A stretch of 64,000 nucleotides of DNA from Tilletia caries (GCA_032718865.1 JALUTQ010000003.1:2092001-2156000), one strand, 5' to 3'; numbered from the stretch's first letter, positions 33,754 to 44,973 are shown. Notes: generated from the letters alone by a model not told the origin. Translations and numbers: made by a program.

Positions 33754-35559
33754 CACCAGCAGCACGAGCGTCACCAGCAGCATCGGGCGCACCAGCAGCA
33801 CCAGGCGCACCAGACGCACCAGGCGCGCTCGTTTCGATTCGGGTAGGCGCGACACCGGCAGCGCCAGCGGCAGTGGAAGCAGGTTCCAGGTCGGCACCGC
33901 GGCGCCCAGCAGCAGCAACTTGCTTACCGCCTCTTCCTCCTCGTCCACCTTCACAGGACACAGTCGCAAAAATAATAATCAGCACAGGCCACTAACACTT
34001 TTTGGTGAGTTTACCCTATGATCTATGGAACGTACCTTTGCGCGCCACTCCTTTCTGACTCATTGTGTCTGTGATTGGGCCAGAGAGGCGAGCAGGTGAG
34101 GGATTGGGTCTTGGGAGCAAGAGAGTGGGGATTTGGTAAAGGGGGCATCAGGTGAGAGCGGTTCCTTTATAAGGACTTCTACATACACATCACACTCTCG
34201 TCCATCGACCATCGCTGAGTGCTTACTGAGCTCCACCCACCGGCTGATTTTTCCTTTTGTTCTTTCTGGCCCCGCAGATCACACCGTAATCAGCTTCGAT
34301 GCCGTAGGTTGAACGGTGAACCGCTGGAGTCTACCGCTGTACTGCATGCGTCCTGCTGAGTGCTAACCTTCTTCTGTTCCTCGTCGTTCGCGTCCGACCT
34401 GAGGTTGCATTGATTTATGATTCATTGATTGATTTTTGCAGATAGCTCTTGGCTACTAACTGACTGGCTAACCATCACCTTTTCCTTTGTGCTCAAGTCT
34501 CGACAGTGCCTCGCTGAGCTGTCTGTTAACCCTCCCGCAGAGCTCACGCTGAGATTCTCGTTCACTCACATCCTCTCCTTTCCTGTTTCTGTTGCTGATT
34601 ACCAGATTCTTACAACCTTACGTGTCCGGGTGTTGGGAACTTGGGAATGCATTGGGAACGACAATTTGCTGAGAGGAGGTATGTGCTACGAAAACGAAAG
34701 AGTCGTGAAGTGACACGTCCAACACTCCCCCCCAACCCTTTCCTCCTGCCCCGTTCTCAACTCTTCCTTCGAGTTTCCAGCCCTTTTCTCACTTTTTCAG
34801 TTCTTGACAGCAGCACTCTGCACGCTACACTCTGCACTCGCTGACTGTTTTCTCTTCACAAACCGTAATCACCGTTGACCCTCTCTCTTTCTATCTTCGC
34901 CGCTGTGACCATGATTTGATACAGTACTGCAACGGCCAACGGATTGCATACCTCAGGGCTCAGCAGACAGCAGCTGCTCTTGATATTGGAGACCTGCAGA
35001 TTGTGCCCGCGTTTGTGCTTGCTCGCTGACCTCTTTCAAAATCTGACTGAATGCTGAATTTCCCTTAGGAGTCAGGGCTCAGATGCACCAGTGTTGATCG
35101 AATCCTGTTTGTCTGCAGCAACTCTTCAATCTGGAGTCTGGGCTCTGACTGTCATTTTCATCTTCAGCAGTTACAGGTGGGCGTGGACGTGGACCCGGGA
35201 CAGCCGACAGACATGGGCCATCGCTGTTGCGTCTTCTCCATGACTTGAGGCAAGCCCTCAAGCCCCTCAACCCTCACCCACAGCACACAGGCCACACTCC
35301 ACAGCATCTTCCATCGACCATATTTGCGGCACGCTCGGCTGGTATCCCTGTTCGACTCGGCTCCCTTTTTTTCCGCTCGACTTACTCTGATGCGATCATG
35401 CACCCGCCACCCAGCACCCCAGTCCATACTCCATAGACTGTGGTTGCATCTCTTCCCTCAATACATAGTTGACATTGAATATAATCTGATTCATTCATTC
35501 ATTCGTTCATTACTGACTTGTGTGCGAGGCCTGAGTGCGAGCTGCAATGGAAGAAGGGG

Positions 35560-35710
35560 TATGGGTGAGCCCTGCGCGCGGTCTGCGCGCGCCCCAGGGC
35601 TCGCGCGGGGGGGTGCGCGACCACCGCACGAACGCTGCGGCGCGCAGACCTCGCACGGAGTCAGTGTGCGGGGTCCTCGCACGGTGCTCGCGCACCCCCG
35701 TGCGACTGAC
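35560..35710. repeat. GC-rich palindromic patch
   Basis: Dense GCGCGC, CTCGCGC and GTGCGCGA motifs with several short inverted matches, for example GGTGCGCGA against CTCGCGCACCCC. It contrasts sharply with its moderately AT-rich surroundings and recalls the composition of the element at 42,206-42,621. No ORF of interest. Confidence 0.45.
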
Positions 35711-35827
35711 TACCTAATCCCCGATGAATCTACACTCCCTTTGGCGTCGGAAACCTCTTGACTGAGTCCCGTTCCTCTCCGTTCCGAGGGGCCCGGGAGA
35801 TTCCAACTGAGCTGAAGCTGAAGAAGC

Positions 35828-35917
35828 GAAAAGCGAAAAGCGAAAAGGGAAAAGCGAAAAGGGAAAAGCGAAAAGGGAAAAGGGAAAAGCGAAGGTGGTG
35901 AAAACGGCGTTCCATAC
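35828..35917 (-). repeat. Right arm of a 7.4-kb-spaced inverted repeat
   Basis: Ends ACGGCGTTCCATAC at 35917 and runs leftward through an AAAAGCG/AAAAGGG heptamer array longer than the left one. Reverse complement of 28536 onward for about 55 bases. Confidence 0.8.
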
Positions 35918-36198
35918 TCATAGACGGGCTGATCACAGATGCAGCTGGCGCAGAATATTTCTGAGTCAATCAACAACACTGCCTCACGCTATGTAGTCAT
36001 GCACGCATGCACATCCTTCGACTGAGGTAGGGAGCCTCCAAATCCGCACGCTTCCCGGTGATTTCCGAAGCGTGAACGTGGTCGTGCATATAAGAGGCAG
36101 CTGACCCTTCCTGCTCCTTGCGCTGTGCGTCGCTGATCTCTTCTTCCCCCCTCCTCCCATTATTTGTCCTCGCCATTCACCCCAATTCTCAGTTCGCA

Positions 36199-38226
36199 AT
36201 GTCCAACTACTCCGAGACCGTCGTCGACGGTAAGCCTTCCTTCACCTTCTCCAATCACGACGATCCCAAGACGACCATCAGCGCTCCTACCGTGCCTGCC
36301 ACTCTCCAGCAGGCAGAAGGATCATCCTCTCACAGCAACTCCCTAGTGAACACGACGACCAAGAAGGCCCTCGCGCTGCCCTCTGTCGACGCCTTTCAGA
36401 ATGACTTCTGCGTCCTTATCGGCAAAGACGGTGTCAAGGGTGCACTGAGGGAGCTGGATGGACGTCTGGCTCGCGCTGGACGTCCGCGTATTATCTCCAA
36501 GCGCAAGCCAGGAACTTGTGGGTATTCTCACAGTTGTGCATTAGCTGGGGATCTGTTGTCAATTGTTTGCTGACTTCTTCTTTCACTTTCTCCACGCCTT
36601 GCTTACTTTCAGACTTCGGCCGCGGTGCGTTCATACTTACCCTCGCACTCGCACGACTCACAGAAATAGGCATTGGACTAATTCTATCTCTTTCATCCGC
36701 GCAGAGGTCCGACCTGGCCATGTAGGTCTGCTCCTTCGAGGCACTCTTCCCGAAGTCATCCTCGAGCCTGGCATGTACTTCAACCTGAATCCTGCGTGCT
36801 CGTGGGCTACGAATTTCGTGGAGATGTCCGCAAAACACTGGACGCATCAGGGTCTTACCGTCGTCCAGGTGGGCCAGAATGAAGCCGCTGTGCTGAGTGA
36901 CCCCAATAACCGGTACGTCGCTTCTTCCTTCCTAGCTTCTTCTCCTCCTTCTATGTGTTATTCTCACGCCGCCTCTCCTATGTCATGTTCTTCCCACGTC
37001 GCCTTGTCATTTGCTCTCCTGCAGAACATTCGTGCTCAAGAACGGCGGTCTTGTGTCCTACGCCGAGGCGGGAGACTACCGACTGTTGGAAATCGTCGAC
37101 CAGGCCCATCTCAACGTCGAACCTCACAAGGATCGGCACACGGGCACCACCCTCGGCTACCAGCTCACCGTTCGCGACGGAACTGCTGTGGTAGCCACGT
37201 TCTTGAACGTGCCTGCAAACAATGTTGCCATCCTTCAGATCGCTGATCACCTCGAGGAGCTCGGGGCGGGTCAGCACTGCATTACCGAGCCTGGTGTGCT
37301 CCTTCGGAGCTTCTTCACTAGGGGAGAATGCCAGGCAGAAACTCACGGCATCAGGGTGTTTACAAACGATCAGGTCGAAGTTGAGGTGAAACTGTGAGTG
37401 CTAGCGTTTCTATAGTCCGGAATGTAGCTGGGCCGGCTCTGACAGTTCCCCCTGCGGCTGAATCAGCTATTTGAAGTGGGTGCTCAAGACGCCGCTGTCT
37501 CTCGCCAACACGAACTACGCGACTCCCTTCGACGCGCTCAATGACCAAGTGCAGTCCATTCTGGTCAACGTGATGTCTCATCTCGCCTACGCCCAAATGG
37601 TTCGCCAGCGCACTTTGTCCACCGAACCGCAATCGGCTTCGGATGGCGGCAAGGACGAGGCCTTCTTGGACGCCCTTCGGACACGCTGCATGGACGACCT
37701 GAGCGTGGCTGCGAAGGGGTACGGCATCGAGCTGCGCGATCTGGCTGTTGTCGATCGACGATTTCTCGGGAGCGTGGCGGCCAATATCGAGAAGTTGACC
37801 CTGCGCGCGATGGAGATCCAGGTAGACTCGACCAATGTCGAGCGCGAGAACCAGAACACAGTGAGGAGGAAGATGGGTCTGCTGGACGCTGCCAAGGTCA
37901 ACGCGGAGCGTCAGCGCATCGAAGCGGCGGCGGCGGCTCAGCAAGTCATCGAGCAAGCGCGCGGTGAGGCCGAGGCGAGACGGATGGCGGCGGAGGCGGA
38001 GGCGGACGCCATTCGACTCGTAGCCAAAGCCGAGGCGGAAGCAGCGGAGGCGCGGGCCCAGACGGATGCCGGCATTCGGGATCAGCACGCACGCACGGCC
38101 CAGTTGGCGAGGATCCAGATTGACAGCGTGAAGGCGTACGGGACGAATACCGTGTTTGTGCCGCCGGGTGGAGAGCTTGCGAACGGCCTGCTTCGCAACG
38201 TTTACGCGTCTAGCATGGAGAAGTAG
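36199..38226 (+). CDS. SPFH/band-7 domain membrane-associated protein
   Basis: Flotillin/prohibitin-like scaffold protein. Exons 36199-36517, a 12-nt microexon 36613-36624, 36705-36912, 37025-37393 and 37467-38226 encode 555 residues. After a Ser/Thr-rich N-terminal tail the SPFH-type beta region is visible (RPGHVGLLLRGTLPEVILEP, YRLLEIVDQAHLNVEPHKD), then YGIELRDLAVVDRRFLGSV, followed by a long Ala/Glu/Arg coiled coil (RQRIEAAAAAQQVIEQARGE) as in flotillins. The C-terminus carries VKAYGTNTVFVPPGG, a band-7 tail pattern. No transmembrane helix was evident, so membrane association would be peripheral or lipid-mediated. The precise subfamily is not resolved. Confidence 0.85.
36613..36624 (+). 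other. 12-nt microexon of the SPFH gene
   Basis: ACTTCGGCCGCG between acceptor TTTCAG and donor GTGCGT. It bridges an exon ending in phase 1 (36517) and one starting in phase 2 (36705) to give GTYFGREVRPGHVGLL. Its 12 nt keep the phase, so skipping it would delete four residues without changing frame. Confidence 0.7.
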
Positions 38227-39195
38227 GTGGATGACGTGAGGTCAAGGTCCAGCACCCTCGGCGGCGGTGGCCACCCCTAGCATCCGACTCATTGCGTTCG
38301 CCAATCGACATTCGTTCAGCCTACCCCCACCATCATATGTGGATTTCGAATCTATCTTCCTCAAGCCTCAAGGCGGTTCGTTTCCAGCCGGATCATCAGC
38401 ACTCCTGACTCGCGAATCCATCATGTGCAGAGCTTCAAGCCCACACCACCCGACTCGGGTTTCCACTCGCAAATGGCCCTCTTAGCCGCCCTGTACATAC
38501 AGTTGTAACAAACGTCAGATACCACACTCATTCTCGTTGTCGAACCCCTTGACAGTCTTGCGCGGGAGTGAGTGGGACGCAGAGCCTTGCGAGGAAAGTG
38601 GGAGGAGTAAGGAGAGCGAAATCAGAAAGTTAGAAGTCACATATAACGTATGAGCTATATATGAGAGATATGAGAAGGATACGCAACTGATGACCATCAC
38701 TTCGCTGGCCTTGCTCGTCACGCGCTTTTCAAAACGTAGCCACATTATTACTGAGCGAGCAAGAACGCGAGCAAAGCTCCTGGCCGAGTCCTGGGTCTGC
38801 TTCGGCGTCGAAAATCATTTTGCGACCGACTGTGCGACTTGCTCTGGCGGCTGCCTTTCCTCACTCCGGCAATGCAAAACGTTACACAGTCCCGGCCATA
38901 GTCGGGTCATGCATGAACGACACCTTATATCCGACAATTTGGGGAGAGAACAAATTCATTGGCAATAATGAATGAATGCTCCGCTTCAGTGCTTCAGCGT
39001 TCAGCGTCTCAGCGAGCGGGAACCAAAGCGAGCAGGCAAGCGGCTGAGCGACGAGCGGCGAGTGCTGAATGCTGGCCTGAGGCGCTGAGGCTGAGTCGCG
39101 AGCTGCGCTTCTTGCTTACCACGACCTTATGTATACTGCTCCTCCCTCTTTCTTCCTCCCCCTACAGGCGCCACCGTCGTGAACACGCTCCCAAA
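38227..39195. promoter_or_regulatory. Intergenic region upstream of the hydroxylase gene
   Basis: No supported gene. Contains GCTTCAGCGTTCAGCGTCTC-type short repeats near 38,985-39,050, then a CT-rich stretch before the start codon at 39196. Confidence 0.4.
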
Positions 39196-40943
39196 ATGAC
39201 TATCGAATCCCCGCCCTCATACGCAGAGGTCATGTCCGTCGCCGGCGACAGCCGGGCCGATGCGACCAAGAACTCGAACACGCTGGACCACAAGATCAGC
39301 CAGCCAGCCGCAGCAGCGGCACCCGTCTCAGCGCCGGCGGAGAAGCGCATCTGGCAGCAAGAGATCATCGAACCCAAGCAGCTCGTCGGGAACATGAAGA
39401 GCACCTGGTGGCGCACACCCGACAGGACCATCGGAGAACACTTGCTGAGCCGCCTCCAGCCTCACACCATGCCCCAGGTCGGACCCCGCAAGGGCAAGCT
39501 GCCCAACTTCTCGCCCACGAGCCAGTTCAAGTGGATGGCCCCTCGCTTCATCCTCCCGCTCCTCGTTCCTTACGTCATCCAACGACTGGGCCTGCGAATG
39601 CCCAGGTGGGCCATGCTCGTCTTCTCCACGGTCGACTGGCTCCGCTTCGCTCGCGATGTTGTCCATCTCTTCGTCAGGCTCGGCTCGAAGTGGGGCTACT
39701 TCGACGGCACCAAGGCTCGGGACAAGGTGCCGGACAGCGCAGTAGAGCACATGGCAGTGAGTTCTCATGCCTTACGTGCGATCGATGACCGCAGGCCAAC
39801 GTCCTTTGGAATTGACTCTCTCCACCTCTGTATTTTCTCATCTCAGCTTATATACCCCGTCGTGGCCATCGCTCGGATGATTATTGTAAGTTGCGCTACA
39901 GGGCGTCAGGCTCCCCCCTGTTTGGTGTGCTGATGCAAGTGATCTTCGTCAAACAGGGCGTCTACATGGTTTACAAGCCCAGAGAGCCCGTCCGGATCAC
40001 GGCGCTATTCCCCGTCAAGGCTTTCCTCTACTCCATCGCCCTTGACGGCTTCTTCTACGTGAGTGATCAGCGACCAATACACTTCATGGTCACGTTTGAC
40101 ACCGTATTAAATATCTGCCACCTTTATCCCGCCCTTCCTTCAACATTAGCTCTACCACCGATCGTGCCACGAGGTCGATTGGCTCTGGAAGATCCACTCA
40201 ACACACCATCTCACAAAGCATCCTTCCCCCGTGCTCTCCCTCCTCGCCGACGAGGGGCAGGAACTTATCGAGATCCTGCTCTGCCCCATCGGAGCCACGT
40301 ACATCATGCAAAAATTGATGCCCATGACCTACCAGGAGTGGTATCTCACCCAGCTCACCGTCGTCTTCAACGAGATTGCTGGTCACTCCGGGGTCCGCGC
40401 GAACGTCGAGGCTGCGGTCACCGCAATTCCTCTGCGGCCATTTGGAGCCGAGCTCGCGCTCGAAGGTGAGTTTCTACCGAGCCTGTTTTGGAACATGGCA
40501 TGGAGCGGGCGACGTACTGACTGGACCTTGCCTGATCATACACCATGGCGTGATCCTTCTCGCTCCCAGACCACGACATGTAAGTCTACACTCACAGCGG
40601 CCCCGGCGCCGCAAATGTTACGGTTCGATTCCTGACTGACTCTCCCTCCGCCTCCCTTGTCCTCGACGTTCTCCTCAGGCACCATCGCCGCGGCTGGAAG
40701 AAGTCGACCAACTACGGCAAGCAGTCCCGCTTTTGGGACAAACTCCTCGGAACTAAGGGCGTCCGTATCGAATGCGTGCCCGAGAACATCGACTACAATC
40801 TGTATGTTTTTTTTTCCCTTCTCGCGGATTCAGGATGCGGCGTTCGCGTCTCGTGTTTGTTCCCCCTGCCTGACAGCTCTCCCTCTTTCGTTTTCCTCTG
40901 CAGCACGGTGTGGGATGAGGTTCCACCGGAGCAAGATCTGTGA
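39196..40943 (+). CDS. Fatty acid hydroxylase / sterol desaturase superfamily protein
   Basis: Di-iron membrane oxygenase of the ER. Exons 39196-39756, 39847-39885, 39957-40058, 40150-40465, a 10-nt microexon 40570-40579, 40679-40801 and 40904-40943 encode 396 residues. Hydrophobic helices include FILPLLVPYVIQRLG and LIYPVVAIARMII. Histidine boxes: HRSCHEVDWLWKIHSTHH (HX3H and HX2HH) and, created by the microexon, HDMHHRRGWKKSTNYGKQ, the last HX2HH box. The C-terminal WDKLLGTK matches the family. The substrate (sterol C5, sphingoid base or alkane) cannot be decided; the arrangement is close to C-5 sterol desaturase-like fungal paralogues. Single-copy composition, no lesion. Confidence 0.86.
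40570..40579 (+). other. 10-nt microexon encoding part of a histidine box
   Basis: ACCACGACAT between CTCCCAG and GTAAGT. Together with the flanking phases it encodes Asp-His-Asp-Met, supplying the first His of the terminal HX2HH box whose last two histidines start the next exon. Skipping shifts the frame and removes the box. Confidence 0.85.
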
Positions 40944-42205
40944 ACAAAATTCGCCAGCCAGCCAATGAGCCTGACTACTATTTATTCCCCGACAAACGCA
41001 CATATTGCTACCGCTTGTGCAGACGTCAAGGCAAAGGCCTCGTTCTTTTCTCTGCCGCCCCCCTCGACATCAGGGCGTCCCTATATTGATCATCGGCATG
41101 CAGATTCTGCCTGACAGAAGACATGACCCAGCCCATCTCCTCGGAACCCCTCTTCCCTTTGCTCTCGGCTCGGTCGAGCACCTGCACATTTTAGACCTCC
41201 TGTCTTCTTTCCACTATTTACATATGTGCTGAACGCACGGAAATCAAATATCTTTGTCCGCAAGCAAGCTTCATCTGGCACGAATCATATGTAGTATTGA
41301 TGGCAGTGCTTGGTATTTCGGGAACGGGATTATTGCGAAGGTCTTCCATCTTCTCCTAGATCGGAGGTGCAAGGTACTGTGACATGGCGAACGAATACAC
41401 TCCTATACCGCGGGCCGCCCGTGGCCGAAGGGAGACCCTGCCCACTGGTCAACGCTGGCTAGATTTGCCTTCTATGCATCGTGTACTGGGGGCGACACAC
41501 CAAGTCTATCGTACCCGTGCTCTTTTCTCCATGCGTGCGCTGAGGAACCGATGGGACCTGGCTGGCACTCGGGTGCCGTTGCCTTACGACGGGATTCGTG
41601 CCACAGGTGACCGATTGACGTTGAGCTCGAAGTTGTAGAGCACCGCCAAGGGAAGCGGGAGGAAGGTGTAGTGCTGAGACCATGGTAGTTGCGGGAAGAT
41701 TCAAAGGGAGGGCATCTCCGAGGAAGGAAGACAAGATGATAGCACTGTGGAAGGAGACGAAGAGAGGGGAGAGAAACAGACGATGGGAGATGATAGCACT
41801 GCGGGTGCGCGGGTGCTCCTTGATGGCTTTGCAATCCGAAAGAAAGGTGGAGAAGGTCAGCGTTCAGCGTTCAGCAGTCAGCAGTCAGAAGTCAGTAAAC
41901 TATGCAGCTATACATGATAAAGCAAGCTTTCTGTTGAGTGAGTGTGTCAGTAAGTCCCATGGGACGGACCTGTTGTGGGAGGCAGCGAGGATATGAAGCC
42001 ACCCGCATGTTTGTTTGGACTTGCCGCTTCAAATTTTGAAAATTTTCCAGACTTATAGTTTGAGGTTTTAGAAGCGGATATCGTTACGGCCGTAGGCTCA
42101 AACACAACAATTGCCTGCAAACATGCTTTTTTTTCAAGGAACCAGTCCTCCAAACTCCCACTTCTCTGTCCCTGTTTTGCAGCCATTCGCTGCTCCCAAG
42201 ACCCT
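40944..42205. other. Intergenic, no supported gene
   Basis: Short frames on both strands without motifs. Contains a TCAGCAGTCAGAAGTCAG-type microsatellite near 41,860-41,900. AT-rich and poly-T near 42,000-42,130. Confidence 0.4.
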
Positions 42206-42621
42206 GTCCAGTTGCGAGCGCCTACACTTTGAAAAATGAGCGCGCGCTCGGTGGGCCGAAATGAGGCGCGCGACTGCCCAGACTCCAGTTGCACATTTTC
42301 AGGGCCGGCGGCCCAGAATTTTCAGAGCGCGCTCACTCACAATTCTCGCGCCCTCTGAGCCCACCTCCAGAGCGCGCGCGCTCGCGCCCGCTCTGAAAAT
42401 TACACGTTACACCACCATTGTAATCCAAATGAGAAGTGATACAAAGTCACAAAATGAGAAGGCAAAAGCCGTCCCGGACAAAAGCAGAGCCAACTTCCCA
42501 GCGCGAGAGCTGTCCAGTTGCCAGCCCGCGCCCTATGAGCGCAAATTCTCAGAGCGCGGCGCGAGGGGCTCGCGCCCAGTGGGTTGAGGGCCAAAATCAG
42601 GGCGCGCGCTCGCAACTGGAC
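42206..42621. mobile_element. 416-bp GC-rich element with inverted-repeat ends
   Basis: Perfect 16-bp ends, GTCCAGTTGCGAGCGC (42206-42221) and its reverse complement (42606-42621). The interior repeats the modules GAGCGCGCGCGCTC, CTGAAAATT and CCAGTTGC several times in both orientations, with internal GTCCAGTTGC at about 42,512. No coding capacity. No clear target-site duplication, so it may be a composite or nested repeat. Confidence 0.6.
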
Positions 42622-43450
42622 GGGCCCAAAAGATGGGCTTCAACGGACGTGGATTGTTCGCTCTGGAGCCTTTCCGTCGCAAACTCGCTGAGGTAATCAT
42701 TTGGTAACTATCTCCGGCAAGCCCACCTGCCCACGTGATTCGTGAACACTCATGATCACTTCGGACATAGAGAAACAGTATCTTGCGTCGCCGAGTCGGC
42801 AGCTTGAGGATGTCACCACCAATACCGTCATTCTCGCTTCTTTTCCGAGGCACACCGCACAGGTCGTTTTACTTCCTCGTTAGCGTCACAGCGACCACCA
42901 CCCACGCCTGACGCCTGACGCCGCCGCCATCGATGGCTTCCTGCTTCACCCACTTTCCGTGGTACGGTTTCCTCCCGAACTCACCCTAGTTTCCACCACC
43001 GCACCACGAACGACCTCACGTCTTCACCACCACCATACGGTCCGACATATCCACTTCTCCATCAGCGCGCTACTCTATTATGATCAAGACTTCTGCCATC
43101 TCTGGAGTCTGGTGAACGAGCCTCTGTGAACGCTGACACGCCATGTTGCCATGAGCTTCAAAGCGGTCTCCCAAGCATCCTTTACGCGAGTCACTCTTCC
43201 TATATACTCTTCTGCCTCTTACCCTTTGCTACAAACGTTTCAGATCAAAGCGCAGGTACTATTTCCACCACCTCTTCATACGGTTTCCAGTCGCCCAATC
43301 GTGTTCGGCAGATTCTTTCTGCTCTTCCATCCGGTGCGTCTCCTCGAGCGTCTTCGTGCTATACAAGATGAAAGATCGTCGCTAACATTGGCGTCTCGCA
43401 AGGCTATCCACACCTTCTCTTTCATTTTCACAGAGCGAAGACATGAGCTT
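42622..43450. other. No supported gene between GC-rich element and minisatellite
   Basis: CACCAC-rich stretches and short open frames only. Confidence 0.4.
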
Positions 43451-43785
43451 GGACCACTGTCGATTCCGGACATGCTGATCCATCTCTGTTGCAGCTGGAA
43501 CAGCTTGGACTGGCTTGGACCGGCTTGGACCAGCTTGGACCACTGTCGATTCCGGACATGCTGATCCATCCCTGATGCAGTTGGAATAGCTTGGACTGGC
43601 TTGGACTGGCTTGGACTGGCTTGGACCAGCTTGGACCACTGTCGATTTCGGAGATGCTGATCCATCCCTGATGCAGTTGGAATAGCTTGGACCGGCTTGA
43701 ACCAGCTTGGAACAGCTTGGACTGGCTTGGACCGGCTTGGACCAGCTTGGACCACTGTCGATTCCGGACATGCTGATCCTATCAC
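43451..43785. repeat. Minisatellite with CTTGGACTGG core and higher-order units
   Basis: An 11-bp core (GGCTTGGACTG/C and AGCTTGGACCA variants) is repeated in blocks. Each block is followed by a spacer beginning GGACCACTGTCGAT at 43451, 43537, 43633 and 43749 and containing GGACATGCTGATCC-type sequence. Block lengths differ (86, 96, 116 bp) through gain or loss of core units. The minus strand can be read as Pro-Val-Gln-Ala repeats, which I take as a by-product. Confidence 0.9.
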
Positions 43786-44820
43786 TATGCTCTCGGGTTA
43801 AATTGATATCGCCGGGCCCTGAACACTGGGATTGCGCTGCCAAGGCAGTTTTAATCATGTTTTGGGATCGTCCACAAAACGTGAGACCGTTACGATAATT
43901 TGTACGGCGATATCTACGCTAGCTGATTTTAATTGATTTCGATACCTTTTTCTTCAATTTAAAACCCACTATCAACCCACACTTTTTGTAACCGTTTGGT
44001 GTGTGCGCAATCCCACAGCGATATCTGCCAGGTCGTCCTTCCCCGGATTTCGATACCGAAACCCAGGCGCAATCCCACAGCAACTTTTACACAGGGCTAC
44101 TGCCTGTCGAATACCTGGTGCGCAATCCCTGTTAGATCTTTGGCAGCAAATTTAATTACCCCTATTACATAAGCACTTTATCCGGAAGCAATGGTGAACC
44201 AACACTTCACCAAGGCGGAAACCAGGGATGCCTTGACAACGCTCTCAGCCGTCCGCCCAATCTCTTTACACCCTTAACATAAGTTGTAGAAAATACAAAG
44301 ATACGTAGACTGTCCAAGTTTGAGCAAAATCAGATCACGGGTCATCCCGGAGTGAGCCCTGTCCCATGGTGAGGAAAACCAAAGGTCACTGAACAGCGAT
44401 GTCAAATAAAATTCTAACGTCTCTGGACGTCTAACATAGGTTGTAGAGGGTGTAAAGATACCCTGATAGCCAAAGTATGAGCTCGATTGAAGCACGGGTT
44501 GGCCCGCAATCGCATTTACCATTTTCCATCAAAACCAGTTACCACTGAACAACGATGTCAGGACTTGACCCAACATCCTTGGACTTTTAACACCGTTGGT
44601 AGATGATATTAAAATACTCTTACACTCCAAAGTTCATTCAAATCGAATCACAGGTTACTTTACAGGGTCAGGTCAAAAGGTCAAATTTCCCTTTGTGTAT
44701 GGGACTGCCACTTGTTTTCGACCCGTGCTCGGTCATATGGTATCGGATCAAGGTGTATATAGTATCCAATTCAATGGGAAGAATATATCTATCGTCTGGT
44801 ACCATTCATTGTAGATCACT
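43786..44820. repeat. AT-rich block with diverged satellite copies
   Basis: Three diverged copies of a unit of about 155 bp begin with a TTAACATAAGTTGTAGAAAA-like start at about 44,272, 44,430 and 44,583. Each includes a TGAACARCGATGTCA motif. Just before, GCGCAATCCCACAG occurs at about 44,005 and 44,065 with a partial third (GCGCAATCC) near 44,120. The block is noticeably AT-rich relative to flanking DNA. No coding content. Confidence 0.7.
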
Positions 44821-44973
44821 ATGTGCTAGATGCTGGGCACGGTGACTCTCAGCCAGACTCTAGTTCCACTTAACCTTCAGACTCCAGACCACTCGAGCCC
44901 AGACTCAGACTCACTTTTGCCAGCTCCCTTTCTCTCACACTTGATCGACTCCAGATCGTTGCGCAACACTTCC

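Larger units (their letters stand above)
32811..34063 (-). pseudogene. Collagen-like Gly-X-Y gene interrupted by an inverted-repeat element
   Basis: Exon 1 (34063-34036) encodes MSQKGVARK; a GTACGT donor and GTGAAG acceptor join it to an exon from 33948. The spliced product starts basic (KGGRGGRGGKQVAAAG) and becomes a Gly-X-Y-like run rich in GAPGA and GAAGA units. At 33,753 the frame is split by a 788-bp element; the same frame resumes at 32,965 with GAPGASGAAG units and ends at 32811. No signal peptide is seen, so it need not be extracellular. It could also be a neutral GCN-repeat frame; function unknown. Confidence 0.5.
34064..36198. other. Accessory region without a supported gene
   Basis: About 2.1 kb, pyrimidine-rich between 34,190 and 35,300. 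It contains a GC-rich palindromic patch at 35,560-35,710 and the right inverted-repeat arm. A TATA-like CATATAAGAG lies near 36,087, about 110 bases upstream of the SPFH gene start. Confidence 0.4.

Noticed and set aside
35324..35761. Plus-strand frame of 145 codons through the GC-rich patch
   Set aside because: Overlaps equally open frames on the other strand; the composition follows the GC-rich palindromic repeat, not coding constraint.
43276..43858. Minus-strand Pro-Val-Gln-Ala repeat proteins
   Set aside because: These are translations of the minisatellite. Overlapping frames look alike because the repeat length is not a multiple of three.
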